Below are positions 1-11,951 of a DNA stretch of 64,000 nt, piece by piece. The DNA comes from Melastoma dodecandrum (Eukaryota > Streptophyta > Magnoliopsida > Myrtales > Melastomataceae). A model generated the notes under the pieces. The model ran no database searches. It was not told the origin of the DNA and worked only from the letters and a program-made list of their open reading frames with translations. Position 1 is the first letter of the stretch. Each line of letters opens with the position of its first letter. The stretch spans positions 744,001 through 808,000 of the forward strand of contig JARUPY010000321.1 in NCBI GenBank assembly GCA_029817715.1. The letters are read 5' to 3'. Made by a program: the position numbers and the translations under genes.

Positions 1-760
1 TTCTCGAGCTCACTCAAGCATAAGCGATCAATACGAACGTCGGCCACACGCACGCAAGCATTAAGAATAAGTGAAGTAAATAAACGGGACACAAAACGAG
101 ATAGTTCAAAGAAAATCACTAAGAAAGTAACTACACAACCGAGTTAATCATAATCCTAGAAGATAGATTTAGTTCATGTTGAAAATGATCAAACACAAAA
201 CTAAAGGAAAAATGAAAAACTTCCTAAACATCACCTGAAAGCTCCGTCGAATGTCTTCGGGTGTGGCCCGGTGTGATCTCTCGTTCCCCGGCACACCCCT
301 CTCCCTCAAGCAAATCGTCCTTTTATGCCTCAAGGGGTTACAACCCTAGGATTTTCAAAATTTGGAAGGTGGAGATAATCTTGGAAATAAAATCTTTTCT
401 CGCGTCCGCACGTACAGTTGCACGAAAATCTGGTGCAGCTGCACCAAACATTTTGTCAAACTTCGGACAACCCTATGCGGATGCACCACTTTATGGCGCA
501 GCTGCACCTGTAGCCGCACCAACTCTCTGCCAATCATCTGATACAATCGTGCAACTGCAACAATTTCTAGTGCAGCCGCACCAACTCTCTCTGAAACTCC
601 ATCCGCACTCATTCCTTCTGAATTTACTTACAAAATTAATGAAACTACCAGCAATACCCAAATCTACGTATACATGAAATATTACAATATATCTCAATGA
701 TTTAACAAAATATCGCCCAATTAGAGGGATAAAAATATTAGTTATGGTCCTTCCGATGAC
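1..760 (-). repeat. LTR-like retrotransposon fragment at window edge
   Basis: Read on the minus strand, this stretch looks like the U3-R-U5 part of an LTR. It has several phased copies of a GTGCAGCTGCACC-like motif (about 415-600), then a TATA-like CATAAAAGG near 320-330, then a T-rich leader running to the window edge. A similar GTGCRGCTGCAC-bearing stretch occurs on the plus strand at about 32280-32400, which suggests one family in two places. No coding domain is visible. The short ORFs here have no recognisable motif. The LTR interpretation is an inference from composition and motif order; no boundaries or target duplication were found. Confidence 0.3.
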
Positions 761-983
761 ACCCAAGTGGTGTAAGGTGAATGGCGAGTATTTGGAACCT
801 TGTCATGATCTCTGGTCTGTTGGGCCTTTGTGTCTCAACTAAAATTGGACCGACAAGGGAGCAGGCCTCAAGTCGGGCTCAGAGGGGATGTAGTGGGGCT
901 GGGCCTAAGGCTCGAGGGCTTGTCAAAGAGTCTTCGGGTCTCGTGAGAAGGCTCGAAAAAAATAAGTCTGCCACGAACCCCAC

Positions 984-1010
984 AATATATATATATATAT
1001 ATATATATAG
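984..1010. repeat. (AT)n microsatellite
   Basis: An uninterrupted run of about 12 AT dinucleotides lies in otherwise mixed sequence. It is visible directly and has no other context. Confidence 0.9.
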
Positions 1011-1326
1011 TTATGACAAGCCATCAGGGAGACGATTACCCGTCCAAGCGTTTCGTCCGTGTTCCCCTTGATTACCTGATTCCTTCTTCACAGAGTTCTA
1101 CCTTATGTCACGGTTGTGGCGTTTGCAATCTGTGTTAATTTTTTTCATCCTTATTGGGCCGCGGACTTACTTTCATCCTCTCCATTCGTCTTCCTGTCAC
1201 GTTTTCCATGTTCGTGATTTTTCCTTTATAGACTTAGATTGCGCCTCTTTTCAGGTTGATACTAACACCGTCGTACACTCATTTCCTTCCATAGAAATTC
1301 TAAAAATTACATTCATCCAGGCTACC

Positions 1327-1819
1327 CTATTCATACAAAAGGTAGCCACTACCAAGATGGTCGTTAGTTACATTACACGCACCATAACCGATTTTATTGC
1401 GGATTCCCTCATCCGAGTTGTCCAAGGAAATGTCGGAGCTGGAGTCGTCCTTAGACGGGTTTGAAAAATGGAGAGCGAGATCCTGCTCATGCATTACCCT
1501 CTCATACATAATTGTCTTCCAGAGTTCACGACAATGTTTCCCCGACATATCCGCTACTTCCGGAGTCCCATCGATCATTACGGTTAGCCGGTAACATTTC
1601 TCCTCCCTCACATGTAGGTTTGATTCCTCCTCGATCTCTGCCAGGGCTCGGATTATTTGTCGATCTTAAGAGTACGGGACGGGGAACTTCACTGCCCCCT
1701 TGAGCCACCAGTCGGGTGGTGAGGAGATCAAGATACCATTGCGGCTCCTTTGGTGGTTCTGTCCCCATCGCACTGCCATGGTACAACATCTCCACTTCTT
1801 TGCCCTTTTCCTTTGCCAT
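1327..1819 (-). pseudogene. Unrecognised coding remnant (two overlapping minus-strand frames)
   Basis: Two minus-strand open frames (1526-1819 and 1327-1611) run into each other with a frame change near 1550-1600. The downstream frame has protein-like composition, with an acidic serine-rich stretch near its end. I do not recognise the family. It lies in a decayed repeat region, upstream on the minus strand of nothing identifiable. The likeliest reading is a fragment of a retrotransposon accessory or gag-like ORF. A chance ORF in GC-balanced DNA is the alternative. Confidence 0.2.
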
Positions 1820-4559
1820 TTACCTACAAAAGGCACATTGTTTTATTCATATGTGTTCCGCCTATACTTGAAGATGTTTGACAATCATTCCCACGCTTTT
1901 CCTTAATTTATTCCCTATATGGACAATTAGCCATACTCCTTCCTACGAGACCTCGTATTCCCTCCTTGAATTTTCTCAGTAGTTTTGGGTTGCTTCGTCC
2001 TTGGTGCGTTAAGCATACCCCGCTACATTATTGAGATTCCTCTACGCCCCTTCGTCCTAGCATACAATCATCCATTCACCCTAGAGCCTGACGCAATACT
2101 AAGGAGGAGACATCCTCAAACTTCAACGGTTCTAACGATTGCTCCGCATTCCACTGGTGTCCTTAAGACCGGATCGCCTTACCACTCTCGTCGCCCCATC
2201 CCGAATCATTTTATTGTATTCATTCACAGTTATTTGATTTCGTGCCTAATTCTTCCGTCGTGCCTCTCCCACGACTCTCTTTTCCTTGGTTTCGGAACTC
2301 CAATCAGCCTTTCGCTCTGCGTCTCGTTCTCGAATTAGATCCTACCATAGGCACACTCGACATAACCCTTTGAACCCTTGCTAGTTAATCAAGCGTGGTC
2401 TCGGGACTTCTATTTAATCCCGTGCATGCAATATGTATTGACATATTCTCTAAGAGTGAGGGAAACGAAATGATGACCCTCTTGTCCCTTTACGTGCCTA
2501 AGGTCGCATGGTCCTAAGGTCTCCTGATTCCCATGCCATCCGAGGGCAGAATAACTCACCAGTCCCTCCTTTCATGCCATCCGAGGGCAAGATAACTCAC
2601 CGATCCCATCCTTGCTTGCCTTATCCCTTCACAGAGACCCCCGCGACATTACTCTACTCTCACTTTCAACTATATCTGTCACACGCGTCAACCCGACCTT
2701 ACTACGTCCACCGTTCATCCCAACATACGTTCCATTCGCATGTCCGACATGTTCAAGCATTGTTCATGCATACTAATTCAAGGCGAAAAAAATGCGGGCA
2801 TCATAATAATTGAGTGTATATAATTCAAGGCGGTACAATATTGACACAATCGTCACATACTTTTGTCCAATGCCATTACCTTCTCGTTCGTTTGCACCTC
2901 TTACCCATGCGTTTCAAACGTTTGTATCATCTATGCGGTCAATTTCAGAGCACTTCAATGCGGTTAGCACTCACTAAATCGAATGCAAAAGAAAGTCATG
3001 ACAATACGCTCATAAAGAAAATTCCCATCACCCGTCACCATCAGTTCGTTCGTTTCGTTTCCTAACTTCATGTTCAATTTCATCAAGTTATGTTCGCTCT
3101 ATTTTCCCACGAAATACTCCCCTAAACACCCTTAGCGCACCTTTTGAGTCATATCTCTACACTTGCGCACGCGTTTTTCCTCATACTTGCTCAATTCTCA
3201 TTCGTTTTCGTCCCCAGGTTATCCACCTTATCACTCCTCGTCAACCTATCCTTGATACCAACTGAAAGATTCCAAACTTTATTAATTAATACCCTTGTTA
3301 ATTCTTATAATCACACAAGCGTTTACATTTTAAGACTCGGAACCTTCAAGTTTACATTTTAAGACTCGGAAACCTCGTTCGTACAGATTCAAAACTAAGC
3401 GTGCCTCTTTAGCTATTCTAATACCTGCATTTATAACATTTCATAAGTTAGGGTACATTATTCCGAACAGTAATTTAACACATCCTAAAATCGGTCCTCC
3501 CTTATCTTCGGCTCCCATTTCTTCTGGTTCAACCACTCTCCTCCTCTTCCGCTTTACCCTTTCTTACTCAATTCAATCCTTGTATAAAATCTCGATGCGC
3601 CCTCCTCTTCCGGAAGTATCGAGACACCATTAGTTTTCACACATGGACCGATTCGGGTTTTAGATGGTTCGGTCTTGCCACTATATAAGACTTGCCCTCC
3701 CTCGCATCCCCACTTACTTATCTTAATTCGGAGGGGAATACCTCCCCCTAAGTACTCCAACCTTACTGTCATCTTACCAAGTTCCACCTTTCTGTTTAAG
3801 ATGATCCTTGATTCGTCGGTAGGCCAAAGGTCATATCAACCCTTCTACGATCCTACTGAGCTCTTTAGTCTGGTTATCGCCTTAATATAACGCGCCAAGT
3901 TTTTCTTAGGTGACAAGATGATGGTCCGACCTCACACACCCTTCCAAGATGGTAACTTTTCCTCTTATCGCCCACCTAGCTAACCTCATTCCCTTCATTT
4001 CACACTCCCCATGACGATCCGTTCTTAATTAGGGTCTAAGGTGATATTCCATCCATGAGCAACCTCAAGATCTTAACTTTTTCCTTAATCACGGCTCTAG
4101 TTGGCCTCCTTTACCCGTTGATCATATATATGTGCCATTTTAGTTCTTCCTTAGGTTAAAAGTAACAATCCGCCCAAGGTATCTTTCCAAGAGCGTAGCT
4201 TTTTCCCGAATCACACGCATTCACCACACATTCGTACCTACATTGCCATACAAGACTTGATCCGAGTTCACTACAAGCGTATAATAAGGAGTGGAGGGGA
4301 CGGACGTACCTTGGGATAACTTTCTACGAAAGCGATCCTCTTTCGAGCCTTCCCGCGAGATCGTTCCCTCCAAGTCCAAAACCGCTCCTCGCTCCCCCTT
4401 TATCTCCTTTTCTGCGCTCCTCCTTTCCTTCCCTTCCAAGCCAAAATGTAGTGGGTTCCGAATGCCTTCCCTCTCTCCTCCGGCCCCCTTCTTATTCTCT
4501 TAATTTTTTTTTTATTTATTTAATTACTTATGTCTTATCGGTGATGTGGTTCATTTTCC
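1820..4559. other. Gene-poor, probably retrotransposon-derived DNA
   Basis: No coding region with a recognisable motif is present on either strand. The plus strand is pyrimidine-rich with many short scattered ORFs. Two short direct duplications are visible. One copy pair of a roughly 28-bp unit containing ATGCCATCCGAGGGCA lies at about 2530-2610. A GTTTACATTTTAAGACTCGG unit is repeated at about 3320-3372. The texture resembles the long LTR or untranslated region of a plant Ty3/gypsy element, but I could not define ends. Confidence 0.35.
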
Positions 4560-4800
4560 GCAGGAAGCAGAACGAGTTGTTTGCCACCATTCGTTGTCTC
4601 TAGGAGGAGTTAGATGCCACGGTTGCGCGTTTAGCTAGGAATGACTTAGCCCTCGAAGCTGCCAAGGCGACAGAGGCAGCTGAGTGCGCGACCATCAACT
4701 AGGAGCGAGAGACATTTGAGAGGGATTGGGACAGGGTTATAGATATTGAGAAAAAAGAAAGTTGTGGCGGCCAGAGTACTGGACCGGGCGAGATGCATGT
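4560..4800 (+). pseudogene. Remnant of an antisense accessory ORF (coiled-coil-like)
   Basis: One plus-strand frame here would encode an Ala/Glu/Arg-rich, heptad-like segment (for example LARNDLALEAAKATEAAE) interrupted by at least two stop codons. It sits just beyond the integrase end of the minus-strand Tat element. In the second, better-preserved Tat element of this window that position holds an antisense plant-mobile-domain ORF. I infer that this is the broken tail of an equivalent antisense ORF. The coiled-coil assignment rests only on residue pattern. Confidence 0.35.
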
Positions 4801-4929
4801 TGTGTTCTTTGCCTGTTGATTGAACTGTTACACTTGCATTTGTCCCCAGATTGTGGGGAATCGTTTTGAGATTATGTTTTTGTGCATTTCTCATATCGTT
4901 GGCCGTACTTTTTCAAATACTTGCCATTG

Positions 4930-6120
4930 ACCTTGAGGTCGTGCACCGATCCGTCGAGCCCCCTAAGCAATATGAATTCCCAAGGTGAGTTTCAATTACC
5001 TGGAAGGGGCCTTCTAAGTTTGGTGTTTATTCCCCATGAAAGTAATTGCGAACACCCTTGAGTAGTCTCGCCTTCTAGACTAAGTATCCCTTACTGAATG
5101 ATCGAGGTACTACTCTCTTGTTGTAATAACGGGCGATGTTCTTCTTATGAGCCTCTAGATGATTCAGCACATTGATCCTGGTGCTTTTCAGATCTTTTAA
5201 CTCAATATGCATGTCCTCATCGTATTCCTTGTATTCTCCAAAGTGCTTAAGAAGTCTGAGTGATTGGTATCACACTTCTACTAGAAGCATCGCATCATAA
5301 CCGTACACCAAGCTAAATGGTGCGACGCCTATGCTTTCTCCTTTTGTAACCCGAGTGTCCACAATGTCTCCTGAAACAGGGTATGTTATGTACGTGCGTT
5401 GCACCCGATCACTCTATGTATAACTCGTTTTATGAGTTTGTTGGAAGCTTCCACTTGTCCATTTGACTGAGCGTAATACAGGGACGAGTTGAGTATCTTA
5501 AATCCAAAGTCTTCCGCAAACTTGTCCATCAGCTCACCATTGAGCACCTTTACATTGTCCACCATGATGCTTTGGGGAATCCCGTAGTGATAGATGATGG
5601 TGTCCTTGACGAATTCAATTACTTCATTCTGATTTATGGAATTGTAAGTCGTCGCCTCAACCCATTTAGTGAAGTAGTCTGTAGCGACGAGTATAAGCAT
5701 CTCTCCTACTTGAGTGGGGATGAATTTCCCCATGATGTCAAGTGCCTATGTCCTGAAACGCCATGGTTTTACTATGACGTTCATGTCCGTAGCAAAGGTG
5801 CGTTTCACCGGTCCACATCGCTGACAAGCCTGGCAAGCTTGAGCCATTTCAATGCAATTCTTGACCAATGATGGCCAGTAGAACCCGTGTCATTTGATTG
5901 ACCAACACATCTTGTTCCTTGCTTGATGAGCTCCGCACAGCCCTTCATGTGTTTCCATAATGATTGGGATGACTTTGTCCAAGTCGATGCACCTTAATAG
6001 GACATCTTCATTGGGTTTCCTATACAGGATTTTGTCGAGGAGCACGTAGTGCATACAAATCACTCGAATTCTCTTTTCAACTTTTGTATTGGAATTCTCG
6101 AGGAACTATCGAATTGGCTC
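4930..6120 (-). pseudogene. Integrase domain of Tat element copy 1
   Basis: The open piece at 5386-5733 carries the integrase core pattern ATDYFTKWVEA, then IMVDN in place of the usual SDNG-type second aspartate motif, then SNGQVEASNK with the catalytic glutamate. Downstream of this the frame continues as a typical gypsy integrase C-terminal region (VTKGESIG...LVYGYDA), and upstream as the zinc-binding region, both broken by stops. The function would be insertion of the element cDNA. It follows the additional RNase H on the minus strand, as expected for the Tat lineage. Confidence 0.8.
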
Positions 6121-6289
6121 TCGCCAGTCCTCTTTCTGTTCGAATAGATCAGCCATGTGGACTTCATTATCCTGCATTCCAACATCATCGTGGAATTCTG
6201 GACGTTTGCTTATGAACAAGGTTGTGTCATCCTTGCGTGAATCTAAGTCATTTATCAATCCAGAGGCCAGTTGTGCCAGATGGTTGGCC

Positions 6290-6632
6290 TCTTGATTTTC
6301 TTATCTTTTCACGTGTATAATCTTGGCCTCGAATATCCTCGTGAAGACTTCTTTCGCTCTGTTTAGATATCGGCCCAGGGGAGGTGTGTGGCATTCGCTT
6401 TGGCCTAAAAGCTGCTGGATTACCAACTGGGAATCACCGCATATCTTTACGCTTTCCAACTTTCAGTCTAAGGCGAGCTACAAAGCCGGAATCAAGACCT
6501 CGTACTCTGCTATGTTGTTGGTTACTTTGCCATCGAGGCGGCAGGCCAACCTAGTTTCGGCATTCAAGGGCGTCTTGATGAAGACCCCTATATCAGCTCT
6601 GAATATGTTGGAGGACCCATCAAACCAAATGG
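6290..6632 (-). pseudogene. Additional RNase H domain (Tat lineage), copy 1
   Basis: The minus strand reads WFDGSSN...ADIGVFI and later NNIAEYEVLI. This is the D-G...E pattern of the second RNase H found between RT-RNase H and integrase in Tat-lineage elements. The frame is interrupted (a stop follows the NNIAEYE segment). The parallel domain in copy 2 lies at about 54085-54445. This domain supports the lineage assignment. Confidence 0.65.
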
Positions 6633-6774
6633 AACAGTGTCTATGTGGGTTATCTTCCTCGTATGAAGAGTCTATGTTGCCTTCACCATAGTGAGTGATG
6701 AATTCAGTCGAGGCATGGCCTTTAAATGAAGTTTATGGCTTGTGGTATAGATTGTAAGTAGAGAGTACTAAAGT

Positions 6775-8060
6775 TCATTTTCCAATCCTTCCTGTAATTA
6801 GGGAGTTGTTAAAGAATACCTTGATCACAGGTGTCTTAGAGACAACATATACATCGTTGGACCCAATGTAATGTCTGAGTTTGATTACTAAGTAATAAAC
6901 AACCAGGCATATCTTCTCAGTTGGGGTGTACCGTTGCTCTGTCTCTTTGAGGATTCGAAACAGGAAATCAACAGCTCTTTCAACCTTGCCTTTCTCTTGC
7001 ACCAGCATAGATCCGATACTAGACTGTGATGCAGCCACATAAAGGATATATGGGGTGGCGCTAGCACGAGAGGATTCGTCGGATAGTTCTTTATTTTCCA
7101 GAAAACTCGCTCATGTTGTGATGCCCAGGTTATCTACCCCTTCTCCTTTCCTTTTAGAATTGTTGAGAAGGCTTTAGTTTTAAATGCCACGTTGCCTATG
7201 AAGCGACGTATATAGTTGAACCTTCCGAAAAAGGCCTGGAGTTCTTTCTTGTTCCTAGGAGCAGGTAAGTCCCGGATAACGCAAGTTTTAAGAGGGTCAA
7301 CTTCAATCCTTGTTGGTGTTCTAGGAACCCGAGAAATTGCCCCTTTTAGACTTCAAAAGCGCATTTTAAGGGGTTGAATTTTATGTTATGCATTCGCATC
7401 TTTTCAAATGCTTCTCTTAGACGAGCATGATGGTCATGACTTCGCTTAGACTTTACCATCACGTCGTCAATGTACACCTCCACCGTCTTCCCTATCAAGA
7501 GGCCAAAGATGAGGTTCATCGCTCTCTGATAAGTGGCTCTGACATTATTTAATCCAAAGGGCATGACGACCCATTCAAATATCCCAATAGGACACCTGAA
7601 TATTGTCTTATGCACATCCTCTTCGGCGATGAAAAATTGGTTGTATCCGAAATATTCATCCATGAAGGACATTAATTCATGCCATGTCGATTTCCCTATA
7701 AGGTCGTCGGAATGGGCATTGGATATTCGTCTTTAGGTGTTGCTTTGTTCAAGTCGAGAAAATCTATGCATACCCTAATCTTGTCGTTCTTTTTAACGAC
7801 AGGAACTATGCTAGAGATTCAGTCCACGTATTTAGCCATTCTTATATAACTGGCTTTGAACAACGTCTTAATTTTATCGTAGAACATCTGGGCTACTTCC
7901 CGTGACATTCTCCTTGAAGTTTGTTTCACGAGCTTAAAGTTTTTGTACGTAGGGAGTCGATGTTCGACCATGTTTCAATCAAGACCAGGCATCTCTATGT
8001 AATCCCAAGCGAAACAATCTTTGTTGGTGCGATGGACGTTTTTAACGTCGCTTGCCTCAG
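6775..8060 (-). pseudogene. Reverse transcriptase-RNase H of Tat element copy 1
   Basis: The piece at 7346-7672 contains the palm region with MPFGL and the catalytic YIDD (EVYIDDVMVKSK), then the FNPLKCAFEV thumb motif. The piece at 6775-7038 is the RNase H connection (YTPTEKICL, KLRHYIGS). Upstream of 7672 the fingers region is recognisable (KNDKIRVCIDFLD-like) but carries stops. Element copy 2 has the same order in better condition. As seen, it cannot make an active polymerase. Confidence 0.85.
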
Positions 8061-8353
8061 TTTAGCTTAGTAGTGAACTGAGATAGGTGACACATGATGT
8101 TTTAGTGGTTAGAAAATTGATTTCGTTTAACGGATTACATGGAAAACATAAGTATTACAGACTTCATTATCCATTGAATAAATATTAGGCATGTCTTGGC
8201 ATACCAAAGAAACACATTATATCGTGCTCCATTTATTTTGGACGCCCTATAGCTACCAAGTCTTTCTAGGACGTTCGACATTAGATCGAGTGTTCACTCT
8301 CCATTGGACGAAAGCGGGTCGAGGAGTCTATCGGGCTCCAAATCCGTCTCCAT

Positions 8354-8965
8354 CTAATGAGCGTCGTTGTCGTCTTGCAATCCTGCTTCGTCCATGTCTT
8401 TGTCAAGCAGGGTCAGGTCTTGATCGGTTAGAACAACTGCCTGTAGTTCATCGTCCCATTCGGTTAGAACAACTGGCTGCTGAGGTGCTGCCAAAGGTGG
8501 TCCGTCATATGACACCGAGAACACGTAGCTTGCTTCACCTAAGGGCCTGACATTTGGGTATCCCAGCTCATATATTTGCTTTAGTTTCATGTCCTTGAGT
8601 TGCTTTACTGCCCCTACACATACATAGGACATGCTAGCATTCTTACTTACATCCCCCGTAATAACCTCTACACCGTGTTTTCCCCACAGTAGAAGTTCTT
8701 TGTGAATGAGTAGAGGGTATAACACCGGTCTTGTGCAGCCAATCTCTTCCTAGCAAGGCACTAAAAGAAGGATTTATGTCAATGACTAAGAAAGTCGTCT
8801 TCTTTTCATGGGTACCAACACGGAGTTGGATGCACACTTACGTCAGTCCTCTCTAGTTCAGCTATGTCGTCTCCCTAGTGCTTATATGCTTTGAGGGGAA
8901 GCACATTAATGGTTGCTCCATTATCAATAAGGATATGGCGCATCGTCACGTTATTGAACGCCGCC
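8354..8965 (-). pseudogene. Retroviral-type aspartic protease region, copy 1
   Basis: The minus strand at about 8910-8930 encodes LIDNGATINVLP, the active-site loop type seen in plant Tat elements (D-N-G-A). It is followed by FLVIDINPSFSALLGRDWLH in the 8643-8837 piece and by a conserved tail (8354-8725). At least one frame change lies between the two pieces, and a stop follows the active-site segment. The role would be polyprotein processing. It is broken here. Confidence 0.65.
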
Positions 8966-9105
8966 TGAATGTGCAACAATTACATGTGTTTCAGGAGTGA
9001 TGCAGGAGGCTCTTTCAGCCATCCACTCGGGAAATTCCGCTATATTTTCCGGAAGGATCCGAGGAGATATGGAGTATTAGAGTGTTGTTCCGCATGTGTT
9101 TTCTC

Positions 9106-11201
9106 TTATGGGGGTCCGAGGCGATCAACAGTGCATCGTTTGGAGAGTTTCTTGGTGCGAGGCTCCTTTTGTGTTTCTTCGCTTTCGCCCATAATTCCTT
9201 GTCTCAAAAGTTCTCCAGGGGTGTAAAGTTCCTTTACTCCAGTTGGTAGAGACCCTTTTCGCTCTTGATGTTTCTTCGGGCGTTGATGCACCCTTGGGCC
9301 GCTGTTGATTCTCATAGCCATCTCCTCAAGGCGGGTTAAGGTCATATCATTATGATTTCTTTTCATTCAGCAGGTACTACCTAAAAGTATGGTACCGATC
9401 AGTGGCATGCGAAGCATCCATGTGCCAATGACGACGATCATGTCGTATGCTCTTGAGGTCAGCAAGGCACCAAATTGTTCCTTTGGTCACGAGCCGTTTG
9501 AACAGCATGTTGGTGATGATTGTTTCGCCAATTTCGATCGACTGATCTCGGTCTCTCTGCATCATGAAGGGGAGACAGTTAGGTAGTTGCATTGAAGGCA
9601 TTTATTTCAACTTGGTCACCAAGAGGTTGCGACTATGTCAACGTCTAGTCCCCCGAATCGGGGAAATGCAATTCCTTATACTCTATTAGGTCTTGCAGTA
9701 AGTTCCTAAATGTGATGCAATCCCTAGAGGTGTGGGTAAACGACCCATATCACTTGCAGAAGTTTCTAGACTTTTCTCTATCGGCGCGAGGTTGATGGCC
9801 TGTTTTCAATCGAATCCACCCATTTTGGAGCATGAACTCAAAGATTTCATCGGCATTGCCCTCATCGATGGAATATTTCCTTTCCTACTGTGTCTTTGGA
9901 GTGGTTTTGCTCAGAAATTCTTTTTAGTCAACTCTTCGCAAGTCAGGGGTTGACCCTTTACATACTCTACAACGTCGACGTCTATAATTGATTCCGCTTG
10001 ATAGGTCACCAAGGGTCATGTAATCATACTCCCTTTCGCCTGAGTCTTTTCTCTGAGGAGGTTCTCATATCGGATAACCCTTCTGGCCAACTCATTCCAA
10101 TCCATGAACACTTCTCCCTCTAGCTTTTTCCTCAACCGAAGAAGGAGGGAATCTCGAGCTATGGCTATGACCTTGGCTTCAGATGCAGATGTTTTACATC
10201 TCATCCATGCCTTCCGAAGTCTGTCTAGGAAGACTGCCACTGATTGCTACTTCATATGAGTGAGGTCTTGCAGTGTCACAACTAGGTTAGTCTCAGTGAA
10301 CGTTAGCGTGAATTGCACTTGCATCTTCTCCCAATTTCTCATCAAGTTTGGAGGAAGGTTCACATACCACGTAAAGGGTACTCCTGTGATAGCTAGGAAA
10401 TAGGCCAAGTCTCCAAAAACCATTAGTGGCGATATGTTTCGTAGGAGAAATGCCTCTTCGCCCGATAGTCCTGGTCGATGTTGTCAGGATAAGGAGCTCG
10501 ATAAAGTTCAACCTTGTTCTTGTCATTCGCTCCAGGGATCGCCTGCTCAACTAGTCGGGCTACGTAATTCCTTATTTCGGGCATGAGACTAGGTGGGGCC
10601 ATCCCCTCCTGCATGACCATCTCTTTTCCACGTACGGGCTGGGGAATGTACTTAGAGTGTTGGTGATCCTCAAGAGGACGAAAACGCTCATTTTCTACTG
10701 GCCTATAGAATCTTTCCTCCTTCGAAACGAAGGTTGATACGTAGTATGAGGAACTTGCCGCACAATTATTCCACCCTCGTTTATCACAAATGGTGGATTA
10801 GTGTGGACAAACCCTTTAGAACCTGTGGAGATAATAGGGATGTCCCCTAAGTCGGCCTTTTTCTTCCCTTCAGCTATTGATGCCCTATGAGCATCATAAT
10901 CGAGTTGGTGTTTGGTGGCAAATTCACCCTTCTCCTTACCAGGGTTGTTTATGGGCACCCCTGATATGATTTCTAGGTTTTGGACGACAACATCCATCTT
11001 AGAGCCGAATTTCTCGTTAAAGGCGTCGTGCTTCTGATCGATAGCACTTACCCTCTCCATTAAGAGTTGGGGAGTAATCATGATAGCAGACAGTTCCCCA
11101 GCCATGTCTAGATTTGGGTTGATGACGTCACTGTTGTTTTCCCCGTCGGACTTATTATCCCCGAGGTTATTTGAATTGGCACCACTTCTGGTTTTCGTCA
11201 T
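9106..11201 (-). pseudogene. gag region of Tat element copy 1
   Basis: The piece at 10695-11201 begins MTKTRSGANSNN, which parallels the start of copy 2 gag (MAKNTRSG). The pieces at 10016-10620 match the capsid-like Retrotrans_gag region of copy 2 (LLRLRKKLEGEVFMDWNELARR, PYPDNIDQDYR). Between 9106 and 9970 are zinc-knuckle-like relics such as HWHMDASHATDRYHTFR. Stops and frameshifts separate all pieces. The start is near 11201, a few bases from the primer binding site. Confidence 0.65.
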
Positions 11202-11237
11202 TGTTGGCTTAATCTCCCACTGTGGTCGCCAAAGGTG

Positions 11238-11951
11238 TGTTCGCTCCAGAACTGACCGCTGGATAAGCCGGATCCAGACACGTTGGAAATCTCTGGCACT
11301 ACGAGCAACTGGTATCAGAGGTTCGTTGAAATGTGTGGTCGCCGTATGAATGAAGAAGTAGATGAGAAGTAGCGGGACGACCCGTTAAGCGAAAGCACTT
11401 ACGAATGGCATCGATGATGTCTTTGGTAGGAAACAAGAATGTAGGAGCACAAGATCGCAAGAACGCCGGGATACTTGAACGCTTGAATGCTTGAAGATAA
11501 AAAGACTATATGTCTGTCTGTAGAGAGGTGTGTCTATACAATACCTAAGAACGACTATTTATACTATGATAGACCTATGTATATACGAAAATGAAATATT
11601 ATACATATATTGTGCGTCCTTGTTGCCAGTGTTCATGGAATATCTCCTTTCCATTTGTACAGTTTTTGCAATAATTTCCTTCCATGCCTCGATATTGCCC
11701 GAAATCTTTCCATGACAGCCATTGATTGATCGGATCGCCCACTAGCCTTCGTTGCAGAGTTTCCTCGCTCATCCAGTCGACTGTCACTTGATCGCCTTGT
11801 TAACCTTTGTCGCCTGGTACCCTCGTCGCTTGGCAACTGCTTTGCCCGCAAGCCTTCGCCTGGTGTGTTTCCACAGGTACCACCATAATGGGCCTCGTAT
11901 ACTTTGGGTCTGCATTCTGGATCTATGGCCTATAATTTCTGTTGCTAAACA
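11238..11951 (-). repeat. Putative 5' LTR of Tat element copy 1
   Basis: The inner boundary (TGTTCGCT at 11238) is supported by its match to the LTR edge of copy 2 and by a 6-nt spacer to the primer binding site, the same spacing as in copy 2. The outer boundary is tentative: a TGCTAAACA at 11951 would give the expected TG...CA ends. A minus-strand TATAAATA near 11553-11566 is a plausible promoter. No partner LTR was found, so the length is not confirmed. Confidence 0.45.

Larger units (their letters stand above)
4560..11951 (-). mobile_element. Degenerate Ty3/gypsy retrotransposon, Tat lineage (copy 1)
   Basis: Minus-strand domains occur in the order gag, aspartic protease, reverse transcriptase, RNase H, a second (additional) RNase H, integrase. 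The extra RNase H between RT-RH and integrase is a hallmark of the Tat lineage. A putative primer binding site (minus strand TGGCGACCACAGTGGGAG, plus coordinates 11213-11231) sits 6 nt from a TGTTCGCT sequence at 11238 that matches the LTR start of copy 2. This places the 5' LTR at about 11238-11951, with a minus-strand TATAAATA near 11553-11566. No 3' LTR was found at the left side. All ORFs carry stops or frameshifts, so this is an old, dead copy. Confidence 0.8.

Noticed and set aside
11310..11320. TGGTATCAGAG on the plus strand as an initiator-methionine tRNA primer binding site
   Set aside because: It lies inside the presumed LTR of a minus-strand element and points the wrong way. The TGGCGACCAC site at 11213-11231 has the correct strand and the same spacing as in copy 2.
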